A stretch of 57,819 nucleotides of DNA, taken from Sedimentisphaerales bacterium (GTDB lineage Bacteria; Planctomycetota; Phycisphaerae; Sedimentisphaerales; SG8-4). The stretch spans positions 1 to 57,819 of the forward strand of contig JAFGJR010000119.1 of the NCBI GenBank assembly GCA_016928975.1, written 5' to 3'. The notes beneath the pieces were generated by a model. It ran no database searches. It saw only the letters and a program-made list of their open reading frames with translations, and was not told where the DNA came from. Numbering within the stretch: position 1 is the first letter of the stretch; each line of letters starts with the position of its first letter. Shown here piece after piece: positions 49,151-57,819 of the stretch. The position numbers and the translations under genes are program-made.

Positions 49151-52100
49151 ATGAACCACAGGACCAGCACAGGCAACCTGCTCGCATGGATGAGCTTGTC
49201 GATCACGCTCCATGCTCTCTGTGCGTTCGGGCAGACCACGCAAACCGGATACAAGACCTGCATCACGTTTCCCGACGATCCCTACGCCTACTACACACAG
49301 GAGGGCGAGCCAAGGTGGGTCAAGTTCACGATTGTCGTGCAGCCCAGCGACCCGAACGTCTACTTTCAAAACGGCAAGTCCTACCTGTTCCATCATCCGT
49401 TCGCGACCAAGTGCCTGCGTCCTTTCCTGGGGATGACGCTGGACCAATTCAATGCGATCAGCCTGTTTGAGGAGAATCAACAGGCGGTCCTCGGGGCGGT
49501 CCTCTTTCCGCCCATGAGCGGGTCGCCTCCGGTGCCGCTCTTCAATGAGTACGGCATCCAATTCGTGCGGCAGGAGCCCTACGCGCGAGAGGAGATTCGC
49601 GACCTGTTCAACCGCGTGAAGGCCTGTGTGGCGGCCTCGCCTGATGTACAGGCCCTGTATTTTCCGACGTACGAGCAGCAGGCGGCGGCCCTGGCAGACC
49701 GCGGATGGTTCGAGTCTCAAGGTATATTCCTTGGCTCAACCGCCCGATGGATCGAGGGCAACGCCTGTTATTCCCAGGGCTGGGCTCTGGGCACGTTGAA
49801 GTTCGTCACCGGCAGTGAGATCGCCACCGCCTACCATGCCGGCCAGCTCGAGCCGAATGACATCCTGCTGACCGACGGAGTCCCTGCCGAGGTGCCCTTC
49901 CTGGCCGGCATCATTTCGCTGGCTCCCTCCACGCCCAACTCTCATGTGGCGATTCTCGCAAAAAGCTACGGCGTGCCGTTCGTGCATCTGGCTGTGTCGG
50001 CCGACGCCGAGCGGGCGCGACAGCTCGTCGGACGCCGCATAATCTACAGCGCCTATGACGACGCCTACGGAGACTCCGACGTACGGCTGATCGACACGAC
50101 CGGGCTTCTCGACGACGCCACAGCGGAGCAGATCGTCGATCTCAAGCGCCCACCTTCATTGGACATATCGCCGATGGCGCCCTACGGCGCAATCGGCGCA
50201 TCGACCGAGCCTCTGACGCCGGCAGACGCGAGATACTTCGGGGGCAAAGCAGCCAATTCCGGCATCCTGCGCCAGGCCATCCCCGACAACAGCCCACAAT
50301 CCATTGCCCTGAGCTTCGACCTGTGGAATGCGTTTCTCGATCAGTCGATGGAGCCCACAGCGGAGCTGGTTCTGGCGCCCGGACAGTGCATGCTGTTCTG
50401 GGCCGACGACGACGAGGAGCAGGGTCCCACGCATACGAGCTTCGCGCTGAGTCGGGACGGGGAAGCGATTGCCCTGTATGCCGGCGACGGGTCCACGCTC
50501 ATCGACGCCATCGAGTTCGGGCCGCAAGACACCGATATCTCCTACGGCCGATCGGTGGACGCAGGCGACGCATGGCAAGCCTTCACGACCCCGACACCGG
50601 GACGACCGAATTCCAGCGACCGCGGCCCGGCAGGACGCGGGCTGGTCATCAACGAGTTCATGGCCGTCAACCGGCGCACGATCCAGGACCCGTGCGAGCC
50701 AGGTGAATACGCCGACTGGATCGAGCTGTACAATGCATCCGACAATCCGATCGTCCTTAACGGCCTTTACCTGACGGACGATGTCAACCGACCCACGAAA
50801 TGGCAGATCCCTCCGGTCACTCATGGTGGAACGCTTCGGGAAGAGATCCAGCAGCGACTCTCCAAGTACGATTCGTATCCGCCCCGCGACTTGCAGATGC
50901 TCTACACGGACCTGGCCGCCATCCGCGCTTTCTTCGCCAACGCCCATACGACGCCCCTTGATGCAGGGCTCCGCGACGCCGTCGTCAGTTTTCTGGCCGA
51001 CCCTCAACACGGCTTCGATCCCAGCGCGAACCTGCGGTTTCGAAGCTCGACCAACGTGGAGGACAGCGAGGACTTCGTCGGGGCGGGCATGTATGACAGT
51101 TACAGCGGCTGCCTGGCCGATGATCTGGACGATGACACCGCCGGCCCCTGCGCCTGCGATCCCAACCGCGAGACCGAGGACAGCGTATTCGATGCGATCC
51201 GGCAGGCGTTTGCCAGTTTCTACAATGACAACGCCTACCTGGAACGGCTTCGGCGCGGCGTGAATGAGACGCAGGTGGGCATGGCCCTGCTCGTTCACCA
51301 CTCCTTCCCTGATGAGATCGAGCTGGCCAACGGCGTGGCCACCGTCGAACACAAGAGCGCCAAGGACAGCACGTTCATCACGCTCATCACCCAGAAGGAC
51401 GCGGTCTCCGTGACCAATCCCGAGGGGGACGCGATTCCGGAAGAGGTCGTCGTCGAGGTCCTGCCTTCCGGGTACATCCAACTGAACTCACGGTCGCTCA
51501 AGCCGCTGAAGCAGCCATCCAGTCTCGTGCCGGCCGGCAGGACCGTCATGGACTGGATCGACGACTACAAAGCCCTGGTGACTCTGCTCATGCAGGTCTC
51601 GAACCGCTTCAGCGTCGTGACGGGCAAGACGAGCTACACCCTCGATCTGGAGTACAAGAAGGTGGCCCCGGGCGGCCGGGCGATGCCGGCCGGCGGACTG
51701 GTCGTCAAACAGGTGCGACAGGTGCCCTCGCCGAGCCGGATGCAGACGCCGTTCATCGTCAATGTGCCGATCGAGTTCGAGGTCTTCCCCGGCGAGTTTG
51801 CCCTGTTCGACGCCACCGACGTCTTCGCCGATCACCGCCTGAAGTCCCGCTGGAGGCTCGAGACGAGAACGATGCCCCTGGACAGCAACAACCTGGCCCT
51901 GGGATTGTACGGCAGAGTGGAGATCGAGTATCTCGACGGTGACTATGTTCGCACGGTCGGCGGCGACGTGTCGCTGTTGCCGTCCGCGAAGCATACCTTC
52001 GACGCCAATGAAAGCATCGATAGCTGGCAGTTGACGGACCTCGACAATCCCCGCACGTATCACCTGTACACGACGAACGTCCCCACCTCCGTCCTGCCGA

Positions 52101-52684
52101 CCCAGTGTCCCATCTTCACGCTGGCGGACCTGGGCAGCAACGCCCGCAACATCATGAACGTCGATCTGCCGTATAAGTGCCTCGGCCTGACGGTGGACTA
52201 TGAGAAGCCTGTCACATCGTGGACCCAGCGGTCACTGCAATCGAGCGCCGCCTCGGGATTGAGCGTGACCATGACCAATCGCGTCTATCTGTGGCCCCGA
52301 CAGAACCCAAGCGACGGGGACATCCTCCAGGAGCGATCCTTCACATCAGGCGGGATCTCGATCCACGCGTCGTTCTACTACCCGCCGCCGCCTGGAGGAT
52401 TCGGCTCGTGGGAATTGGCCACGGCGCCGCTGCTGCGATGGAAGCAAACGGTGATCGCCGGCCTGACCGATGACCCGATCGTCCTGGAAGGCTACTACTC
52501 GCAGACGTACCGGCCCGAGCACCACAACCAGATCGAGAACTTCCTTTTCGAGCCGAGGCTCGAGCCTGGCATCTCTGCGGCGATCCTGGACCAGTTGAAC
52601 GAGCGAAACATCCGTTTCATCCACCTGACGTGCGACAACACCGGCGGCGGCCAATCGCAAATCGCGATATACGGCTTCGACTGA
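49151..52684 (+). CDS. Secreted PEP/pyruvate-binding (PPDK-like) protein with inserted lamin-tail domain
   Basis: This 1177-residue protein has a signal peptide (about residues 1-27). Residues about 205-300 resemble the swivelling phosphohistidine domain of PEP synthases (DILLTDGVPAEVP, then STPNSHVAILAKSYGVPFV with the T-x-x-H-like His265). The PPDK-type ATP-grasp begins at ADARYFGGKAANSGIL (about 360). It is interrupted at residues about 399-559 by lamin-tail sequence and resumes at GGTLREEIQQRL, with LRFRSSTNVEDSEDF (about 630) as the R-S-S...ED motif. The rest (720-1177) is unrecognised and beta-rich. The order His domain before ATP-grasp and a signal peptide are both unusual for this superfamily. 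The ATG at 49151 follows GAGGAGG. Confidence 0.75.
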   Translation: MNHRTSTGNLLAWMSLSITLHALCAFGQTTQTGYKTCITFPDDPYAYYTQEGEPRWVKFTIVVQPSDPNVYFQNGKSYLFHHPFATKCLRPFLGMTLDQFNAISLFEENQQAVLGAVLFPPMSGSPPVPLFNEYGIQFVRQEPYAREEIRDLFNRVKACVAASPDVQALYFPTYEQQAAALADRGWFESQGIFLGSTARWIEGNACYSQGWALGTLKFVTGSEIATAYHAGQLEPNDILLTDGVPAEVPFLAGIISLAPSTPNSHVAILAKSYGVPFVHLAVSADAERARQLVGRRIIYSAYDDAYGDSDVRLIDTTGLLDDATAEQIVDLKRPPSLDISPMAPYGAIGASTEPLTPADARYFGGKAANSGILRQAIPDNSPQSIALSFDLWNAFLDQSMEPTAELVLAPGQCMLFWADDDEEQGPTHTSFALSRDGEAIALYAGDGSTLIDAIEFGPQDTDISYGRSVDAGDAWQAFTTPTPGRPNSSDRGPAGRGLVINEFMAVNRRTIQDPCEPGEYADWIELYNASDNPIVLNGLYLTDDVNRPTKWQIPPVTHGGTLREEIQQRLSKYDSYPPRDLQMLYTDLAAIRAFFANAHTTPLDAGLRDAVVSFLADPQHGFDPSANLRFRSSTNVEDSEDFVGAGMYDSYSGCLADDLDDDTAGPCACDPNRETEDSVFDAIRQAFASFYNDNAYLERLRRGVNETQVGMALLVHHSFPDEIELANGVATVEHKSAKDSTFITLITQKDAVSVTNPEGDAIPEEVVVEVLPSGYIQLNSRSLKPLKQPSSLVPAGRTVMDWIDDYKALVTLLMQVSNRFSVVTGKTSYTLDLEYKKVAPGGRAMPAGGLVVKQVRQVPSPSRMQTPFIVNVPIEFEVFPGEFALFDATDVFADHRLKSRWRLETRTMPLDSNNLALGLYGRVEIEYLDGDYVRTVGGDVSLLPSAKHTFDANESIDSWQLTDLDNPRTYHLYTTNVPTSVLPTQCPIFTLADLGSNARNIMNVDLPYKCLGLTVDYEKPVTSWTQRSLQSSAASGLSVTMTNRVYLWPRQNPSDGDILQERSFTSGGISIHASFYYPPPPGGFGSWELATAPLLRWKQTVIAGLTDDPIVLEGYYSQTYRPEHHNQIENFLFEPRLEPGISAAILDQLNERNIRFIHLTCDNTGGGQSQIAIYGFD

Positions 52685-52692
52685 TCCCGTTG

Positions 52693-53931
52693 TCAGTTGC
52701 CGCGCTTAGTCACATCGACGCACACGTAGTCGCCGTTGGCGTTGCGCGCGTAGATCCGGCCGTTGGCCAGGACCGGCGACGTCCAGCATCTCGTCCGCGG
52801 CAGAATCTGCCCACGCGCCAGGACGGTGAACTCCTGAGGATCGGCCTGAGCGATCACAAGCTCGCCCTTCTCACTCATGATGATCAACCTGCCGTCGGCG
52901 CTCATCATGAGCGAGCCTTTGCCAAGACCACGGTCCTGCCATTGCTCGTTCCCGTCGTCGAGCCTGACACACTTGAAGATGTTCTCGTCAAAGCCGTAGA
53001 CATATCCGTCGCGCACGACCGGGCTGTTGATCTGCATCGACATCACATTGTTCTGCCAGAGGCTCTTGGCACCGGCAAGGCCGATCTCCAGCAACGCGCA
53101 GCCGTGCTTGTATCCGGACGTGATCAGCATCCGATTGCCAACGACCACCGGGTCGGCGGCATTGATCTCGTACTTCGTCTTCCAGGGGAATTGCCACAGT
53201 TGCCCGCCGTCCGCCTGCCTGACGGCAAACAGCGTCACCTCGCTCATGATCGCCAGGCACGGCTGGCCGTCCATCTGAAACGGCACCGGGGTCGCGTAGC
53301 CGCACTTGCCTTTGCCGTTCTGCCAGATGACCTCGCCCGTGTTCTTGTTCAGGGCCAGACCCGCCGAGCCCACGTTGAAGATCAGCATGTCGCCGGCGAT
53401 CAGCCCGGAGCTGGAAAAGTGCCACGTCGGCAGTTCAAAGCCCATGTCCTCGTTCAGTCGCCTCTGCCAGACCACCTTGCCCGTCGCCGCGTCCAAGCAG
53501 AACAGGTCGCCCACTTTGCTCAGTGAGTAGACTTTGCCGCTGTCCACAGTGGGCGTCGAAAGCGTGCCGCCCTCATAGCTCTTGGGCAGCAGCGGGCACG
53601 GATATGAATGTCTCCAGACCTCCTTGCCGGTTTCGGCGTCAAAGCAGAAGACAAGGTCAGTGGCGTCGTCCTTGCCGGTGTTTCCGGAGACATATGCGCG
53701 CCCGTTCGCGACCGCCGTCGTGGCGAAGCCAATGCCGATGGAGCTCCTCCAGAGCACAACGGGACCGGAATCGCCCCACCGCGATTGCCAGTCTGTCTCG
53801 CTGCTAATGCCGTCATGGTTCGGTCCACGGTAATTTGGCCAATCCGCCCCCGCCGTCACCCGGACTCCGACAGCAAGAGCCACGACGACAGAGAGCATGA
53901 GCGCTGACATAGCCCGTCGAGTTGCAAGCAT
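52693..53931 (-). CDS. PQQ-like beta-propeller secreted protein
   Basis: This 412-residue protein has a signal peptide (about residues 5-28). The mature part starts ADWPNYRGPNHDGISSE, the standard start of planctomycete PQQ-like propellers. It then has repeated VYSLSKVGDLFCLDAATGKVVWQRR-like blades (AETGKEVW, DAATGKVVW, NKNTGEVIW). It resembles BamB/quinoprotein propellers but lacks the rest of a dehydrogenase, so a structural or protein-binding role is inferred, not catalysis. The ATG at 53931 has GGAG 8 bases upstream. It is convergent with the previous gene (8-base gap) and divergent from the next, with a good promoter at 53984-54012. Confidence 0.87.
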   Translation of the reverse strand: MLATRRAMSALMLSVVVALAVGVRVTAGADWPNYRGPNHDGISSETDWQSRWGDSGPVVLWRSSIGIGFATTAVANGRAYVSGNTGKDDATDLVFCFDAETGKEVWRHSYPCPLLPKSYEGGTLSTPTVDSGKVYSLSKVGDLFCLDAATGKVVWQRRLNEDMGFELPTWHFSSSGLIAGDMLIFNVGSAGLALNKNTGEVIWQNGKGKCGYATPVPFQMDGQPCLAIMSEVTLFAVRQADGGQLWQFPWKTKYEINAADPVVVGNRMLITSGYKHGCALLEIGLAGAKSLWQNNVMSMQINSPVVRDGYVYGFDENIFKCVRLDDGNEQWQDRGLGKGSLMMSADGRLIIMSEKGELVIAQADPQEFTVLARGQILPRTRCWTSPVLANGRIYARNANGDYVCVDVTKRGN

Positions 53932-53983
53932 CTGTATTCTCCCAAAGGACGTTCTACATTCTACGTTTCAACACGGTGCGTGC

Positions 53984-54012
53984 ATTATAGCTTGCGGCCT
54001 CTTCATTGCCAA
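53984..54012 (-). promoter_or_regulatory. Putative sigma70 promoter of the PQQ-like gene
   Basis: On the minus strand TTGGCA (54012-54007), exactly 17 bases, then TATAAT (53989-53984). Start near 53977, giving a leader of about 46 bases. Confidence 0.7.
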
Positions 54013-54169
54013 GCCGCAGCCGTGTCCGCATTTGCTCCACACAGAGAAGCCCACAGACCCGCATCTGGCAACGGCGAGCAAACCTCGGTAGACTGGAGGG
54101 CCGCTCCGCTGGAGCGTGTAGGAACAGGTGTATCGTGCCCCGTGGACCGGCAGAGAAAGGGACTCCGAT

Positions 54170-57100
54170 ATGGTTTCCATCAGACGCGTTGTTGTGCTTG
54201 CTGTTTGCCTGGTAGCAGTCACCGCCTCGGCCCAGCCGCCCTCTGCTCCCGTGACGAGAGGCGTGCGGGTCTGGGAGGAGCCGCTCGCACTGCCCTCCTA
54301 CCGGGTGGACCCGCCTGACCCGAGCCCGATGTTCTACACCGGAGCGTCCTACCAGGGGGCGCAGAAACGAGTCTATCCGTACCCGCTGATCGACGGGATC
54401 ACCGGAATTCGCCACGAACAGACATGGAAGTCCCTGAACCTGGAGAACCGGTACATCCGCCTGTCGATTCTGCCGGAGGTCGGGGGACGGCTGTTCTCGG
54501 CCGTGGACAAGACGAACAACTATGACATCTTCTACCATCAGCACGTGATCAAGCCGGCGCTGATCGGGATGCTCGGAGCGTGGATTTCCGGCGGGGTCGA
54601 GTGGTGTGTCTTCCACCACCATCGAAACACGACGCACATGCCGGTCGATTACACGCTGGCGGAGAACGCCGACGGGAGCAAGACGATCTGGCTCGGTGAG
54701 ATGGAGCGGCGTCACCGGATGCGATGGATCATCGGGATCACGCTGTACCCGGACAAGTCGTACATCGAGGCGACGATCAAGATGTTCAATCGCACGGCCC
54801 TGCCGAACTCGATCCTGTACTGGGCGAACGTCGCGGTGCACGTGAATGACGACTACCAGGTGATCTTCCCGCCGAGCGTGCAAGTGGCGACCTATCACTC
54901 CAAGAATGATTTCTCTTATTGGCCGATTGGACAAGGGCGGTATCGTGGCGTGGACTACACCGGCATAGACCTGAGCTGGTGGAAGAACCACCCAAACGCC
55001 GTGTCGTTCTTCGCCTGGGACCGGCAGGAGGACTTCATGGGCGGCTACGATCACGGCCGGGACGCCGGCGTCGCCAGCATCGGCGACCACCACGTCGTCA
55101 CCGGCGCCAAGCTGTGGGAATGGGGGCCGAACAACCTCTGGGACACCAAGGTGCTGACGGACTCTGACGGGCCGTACGCGGAGCTGATGGTCGGGGCGTT
55201 CTCGGACAATCAACCCGACTATAGCTGGATCAAGCCCTACGAGGCCAAGACAATCAAGCAGTACTGGTACCCGATCCGCCAGATCGGCGGTATGAAGAAC
55301 GCCAACCTCGACGCGGCGGTGAATCTCGAACTCGATCCGAACGGCGTGGCCACGTTCGGATTCAACGCGACCTCTCGATTCAGGGCAAAGGCTCTGCTCT
55401 CTGCCGGCGACAAGACCCTCTTCGAGCAATCCGTGGACATCAGCCCCGACAAGCCGTACGCCAAGCAGGTCAAGGTCCCCGACGGCACACGGCCGACCGA
55501 TCTCAAGGCGTCCCTCGTGACTTCGGACGGTCGTACGCTCGTATCCTATCAACCGCAGGAGAGGGCACGACCCTCGAAGCTGCCCGACACCGTCAAGGCC
55601 CCGCCGGCGCCAAAGGACATCGAGAAGATCGAGGACCTGTATCTGACGGGCCTGCGCCTCGAACAAATCTGCAATCCCACCGTCGATCCGTTCGATTATT
55701 ACCGCGAGGCGTTGAAGCGGGACCCGAACGATTCGCGCACTAACACCATTGTCGGCGTCAACTACAACAAGCGCGGCATGTACGAGCAGGCGGAGGAGCA
55801 CCTGCGGCGCACGATCCAGAAACTGTCGGCGGAGTACACCCGACCCATCAACACCGAGGCCTACTACCACCTGGGCCTGACGCTGAAGGGACAGGGCCGG
55901 CTGGATGAGGCGTATGACGCCTTCTACCGCTCGACGTGGGACTATGCGTTCCATAGCGCCGGGTCTTTCCAATTGGCGACACTGTCAAGCCGTAAAGGCG
56001 ATTTCGCCGGAGCCCTGGACCACATCGACCGTTCCCTCTCGACGAACGCACTGAACACAAAGGCCCTCGATTTTCGGGCGGCGATGCTGCGAAAGCTCGA
56101 CCGACGTGAGGAGGCGGCATCGGCTGTCACGGCCGTGCTTGCCATCGATCCGCTCGATTTTGTGGCGATGAATGAACAGTACCTGCTGCGATCCGCCAAG
56201 GCCGGGCAACCGGGCGCCGCTGCGATGCTCGATCGGATGACGGCCGCCATGCGGGGCGAGGTGCAGTCTTACCTGGAGCTGGCCGCGGACTACATGGACT
56301 GCGGCCTCTGGGATGAGGCCTTCGACGTCCTTCAGCGGCCGGTGACTTCCCAGATGGGCATCGCCGCCACATACCCGATGGTGCATTACTACATCGGATA
56401 CCTCTATGAGCAGAAGGGCGAGACGCAGAGGGCGGTCGGGCAGTACCGGGTGGCCGCGAAGATGCCTGTCGATTACTGTTTCCCGTTCCGGCTGGAATCG
56501 GTGGATGTCCTCAAGGCCGCCCTCAGGGCCAATCCCTCTGACGCACGAGCCTACTACTATCTCGGCAACCTGCTCTACGATAACCAGCCGGACAAGGCGA
56601 TCGAGGCCTGGGAGAAGTCTGCGTCCCTCGATGCCTCGTTTGCCGTCGTCCATCGCAATCTCGGCTGGGGTTACTACCGTCACGACGGCAATACGGCCAG
56701 GGCGATCGCCAGCTACGAGAAGGCGATCACCTGCAGCGGCCGTGATGCCGGCTACTACCTGGAACTGGACGACCTCTATGAGCAGGCAAACGCGACACCG
56801 GAGAAGCGGCTGAAGATGTTCGAAGAGAACCACGATCTGATCGTCCGGCGAAAGCCCCTGCTGATCCGCGAGATCACGCTGCTCGTGCAGGCCGGCAAAT
56901 ACGACCGGGCCATCGACCTGCTGACGAACAACCAGTTCTACACGAGCGAAGGCGGCGGACGCGAGCTGCACGATGCCCATGTCGATGCGCACCTGCTTCG
57001 TGGCCTGGCGTATGCGAAGGACACACGGTATGAGCCGGCGCTGAAGCACTTCCGCTTGGCCTCGGAATACCCGGACAACCTGGCGATCGAGCGACCCCAG

Positions 57101-57538
57101 AACGATCGACGCAGCCCGCAGGTGGCGTACCTGACCGCCACCGCCTACGCCGCGATGGGCCAGACGGAGCAGGCGAATGAGTCCTACACCCAGGCGACGA
57201 CCCAGCAGATCCGGTTCGGCGGGTCGGAGGCCCGCTTCTACCAGGCGATGGCGCTGCGAGAGCTCGGCCAGAAAGAGAAGGCCGACGACATCTTCGAGAG
57301 CTTGGTCGCCGCGGGCACCAGGAGGCTCTCGGGTGGAGGAGAGATCGATTTCTTCGCCAAGTTCGGCGAGCAGCAGACCCGCCAGGGCCAGCGGGCCGCC
57401 GCTCACTACGAGCTGGGCCTGGGACTGCTGGGCCAGGGCAAGCTGGAGGAGGCGAAGAACCAGTTCGAGCAGACGCTCAACTTCAATGCCGGCCACACCT
57501 GGGCACGATACTACCTGGCCTCATTGAAGGACAAGTAG
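54170..57538 (+). CDS. DUF5107 domain protein with C-terminal TPR array
   Basis: This 1122-residue secreted protein has a signal peptide (residues about 1-22, ending VTASAQ). A DUF5107 domain follows (about 28-400) with the sugar-mutarotase-like features IDGITGIRHEQTWKSLNLEN, LPEVGGRLFSAVDKTNNYDIFY and GGVEWCVFHHHRN, the Glu/His cluster conserved in that family. From about 490 to the end there are at least eight tetratricopeptide repeats (DPNDSRTNTIVGVNY, LGLTLKGQGRLDEAYDAFY). Related proteins are linked to glycoside hydrolysis, so a carbohydrate substrate is likely but unproven. The ATG at 54170 follows AAAGGGA; the upstream ATG at 54128 lacks a signal peptide context. The next gene is a glucan phosphorylase. 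Confidence 0.85.
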   Translation: MVSIRRVVVLAVCLVAVTASAQPPSAPVTRGVRVWEEPLALPSYRVDPPDPSPMFYTGASYQGAQKRVYPYPLIDGITGIRHEQTWKSLNLENRYIRLSILPEVGGRLFSAVDKTNNYDIFYHQHVIKPALIGMLGAWISGGVEWCVFHHHRNTTHMPVDYTLAENADGSKTIWLGEMERRHRMRWIIGITLYPDKSYIEATIKMFNRTALPNSILYWANVAVHVNDDYQVIFPPSVQVATYHSKNDFSYWPIGQGRYRGVDYTGIDLSWWKNHPNAVSFFAWDRQEDFMGGYDHGRDAGVASIGDHHVVTGAKLWEWGPNNLWDTKVLTDSDGPYAELMVGAFSDNQPDYSWIKPYEAKTIKQYWYPIRQIGGMKNANLDAAVNLELDPNGVATFGFNATSRFRAKALLSAGDKTLFEQSVDISPDKPYAKQVKVPDGTRPTDLKASLVTSDGRTLVSYQPQERARPSKLPDTVKAPPAPKDIEKIEDLYLTGLRLEQICNPTVDPFDYYREALKRDPNDSRTNTIVGVNYNKRGMYEQAEEHLRRTIQKLSAEYTRPINTEAYYHLGLTLKGQGRLDEAYDAFYRSTWDYAFHSAGSFQLATLSSRKGDFAGALDHIDRSLSTNALNTKALDFRAAMLRKLDRREEAASAVTAVLAIDPLDFVAMNEQYLLRSAKAGQPGAAAMLDRMTAAMRGEVQSYLELAADYMDCGLWDEAFDVLQRPVTSQMGIAATYPMVHYYIGYLYEQKGETQRAVGQYRVAAKMPVDYCFPFRLESVDVLKAALRANPSDARAYYYLGNLLYDNQPDKAIEAWEKSASLDASFAVVHRNLGWGYYRHDGNTARAIASYEKAITCSGRDAGYYLELDDLYEQANATPEKRLKMFEENHDLIVRRKPLLIREITLLVQAGKYDRAIDLLTNNQFYTSEGGGRELHDAHVDAHLLRGLAYAKDTRYEPALKHFRLASEYPDNLAIERPQNDRRSPQVAYLTATAYAAMGQTEQANESYTQATTQQIRFGGSEARFYQAMALRELGQKEKADDIFESLVAAGTRRLSGGGEIDFFAKFGEQQTRQGQRAAAHYELGLGLLGQGKLEEAKNQFEQTLNFNAGHTWARYYLASLKDK

Positions 57539-57733
57539 CACTGCCAGGCGGCACGCGATTGCGCACGCTCAAGCCGGGGGCGCCATGTCCACGCACGTGG
57601 TCTTTCCATAGCCTTGATCACAAGACCGAGTCTTGACGCCGGGGGCAGAACACGGTAAGCAAGGCCCGTGGTTTTCGGGAGCCCGCGTGGACGGGCATGA
57701 GTTTTGATGAGTGAAAGGGTTCAGGGACAGCGT

Positions 57734-57819
57734 ATGACGAATCAACAGCGGGCGATGCCTCTACATCGAACGTCCATCGCCTACTTCTCCATGGAGATCG
57801 GCCTTCAATCGGACATGCC
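57734..57819 (+). CDS. Alpha-glucan phosphorylase, N-terminal fragment (cut by window edge)
   Basis: Only 28 codons are present, starting MTNQQRAMPLHRTSIAYFSMEIGLQSDM. The segment IAYFSMEIGLxxDMP is the characteristic start of bacterial alpha-glucan (glycogen/maltodextrin) phosphorylases of GT35, which use phosphate to release glucose-1-phosphate from alpha-1,4-glucan. AGGGA lies 7-11 bases before the ATG. The gene continues beyond the window. The neighbouring DUF5107 protein is also carbohydrate-related. Confidence 0.7.
   Translation, partial: MTNQQRAMPLHRTSIAYFSMEIGLQSDM

Noticed and set aside
53954..55972. Minus-strand 672-codon frame
   Set aside because: Antisense to the DUF5107 gene, whose domain and signal peptide are clear.
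55985..57496. Minus-strand 503-codon frame
   Set aside because: Antisense to the TPR half of the DUF5107 protein.

Overview
The window is a GC-rich chromosomal fragment that most likely comes from a planctomycete, probably of the Phycisphaerae type. The evidence is the combination of an exosortase with PEP-CTERM-like surface proteins carrying a VPAPxA variant motif, a PQQ-like propeller protein opening with the planctomycete-style start WPNYRGPNHDG, secreted beta-helix proteins with a VDDDAPADPGPG segment, an adenosylcobalamin-dependent ribonucleotide reductase, and short scattered GAAACAAAGCCAAT repeats. No rRNA, tRNA, CRISPR array, transposase or phage gene was seen.

Layout. Positions 1-9450 hold housekeeping and miscellaneous genes: a repeat-rich noncoding start, a GyrI-like lipid-anchored or membrane-tethered protein, a GNAT acetyltransferase, an O-methyltransferase, a TPR lipoprotein, tilS overlapping a pilT-like ATPase, class II ribonucleotide reductase, and a small methyltransferase. 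Positions 9600-32700 form an exopolysaccharide/exosortase locus. A plus-strand pair (Wza-like export lipoprotein and an unrecognised four-helix membrane protein) is followed by two monocistronic PEP-CTERM-like proteins. Then comes a minus-strand operon (exosortase fusion, tyrosine autokinase, polyprenyl-phosphate sugar transferase fusion, giant TPR protein). It is preceded by an eight-gene minus-strand glycan operon (FkbM methyltransferase, NodZ-like fucosyltransferase, two GT2 enzymes, an exosortase-associated asparagine synthase-like amidotransferase, a split PssD/PssE glycosyltransferase, and an AlgD-like sugar-nucleotide dehydrogenase).

Positions 33500-57540 hold very large secreted proteins: beta-helix/cadherin-like/propeller, seven PPC repeats plus LamG, two tandem LRR-beta-helix paralogues, a secreted PEP-synthase-like protein with an inserted lamin-tail domain, a PQQ-like propeller, and a DUF5107-TPR protein. 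They are interrupted by a complete dTDP-rhamnose operon (rfbA-C-D-B). The right edge cuts the start of an alpha-glucan phosphorylase gene.

How they work together (inference). The sugar transferase starts a lipid-linked glycan, and the GT2, PssD/E, fucosyltransferase and rhamnose pathway extend it with rhamnose, possibly fucose, and a uronic acid. The autokinase and Wza-like protein control and carry out export. The exosortase sorts the CTERM proteins into that envelope or matrix. No Wzx flippase or Wzy polymerase is present in the window.

The most unusual observations are: (1) the exosortase and the sugar transferase each carry an N-terminal, apparently inactive, sugar-nucleotidyltransferase plus hexapeptide-repeat module; (2) a secreted PEP-synthase-like protein has what reads as a circularly permuted lamin-tail domain spliced into its ATP-grasp domain.
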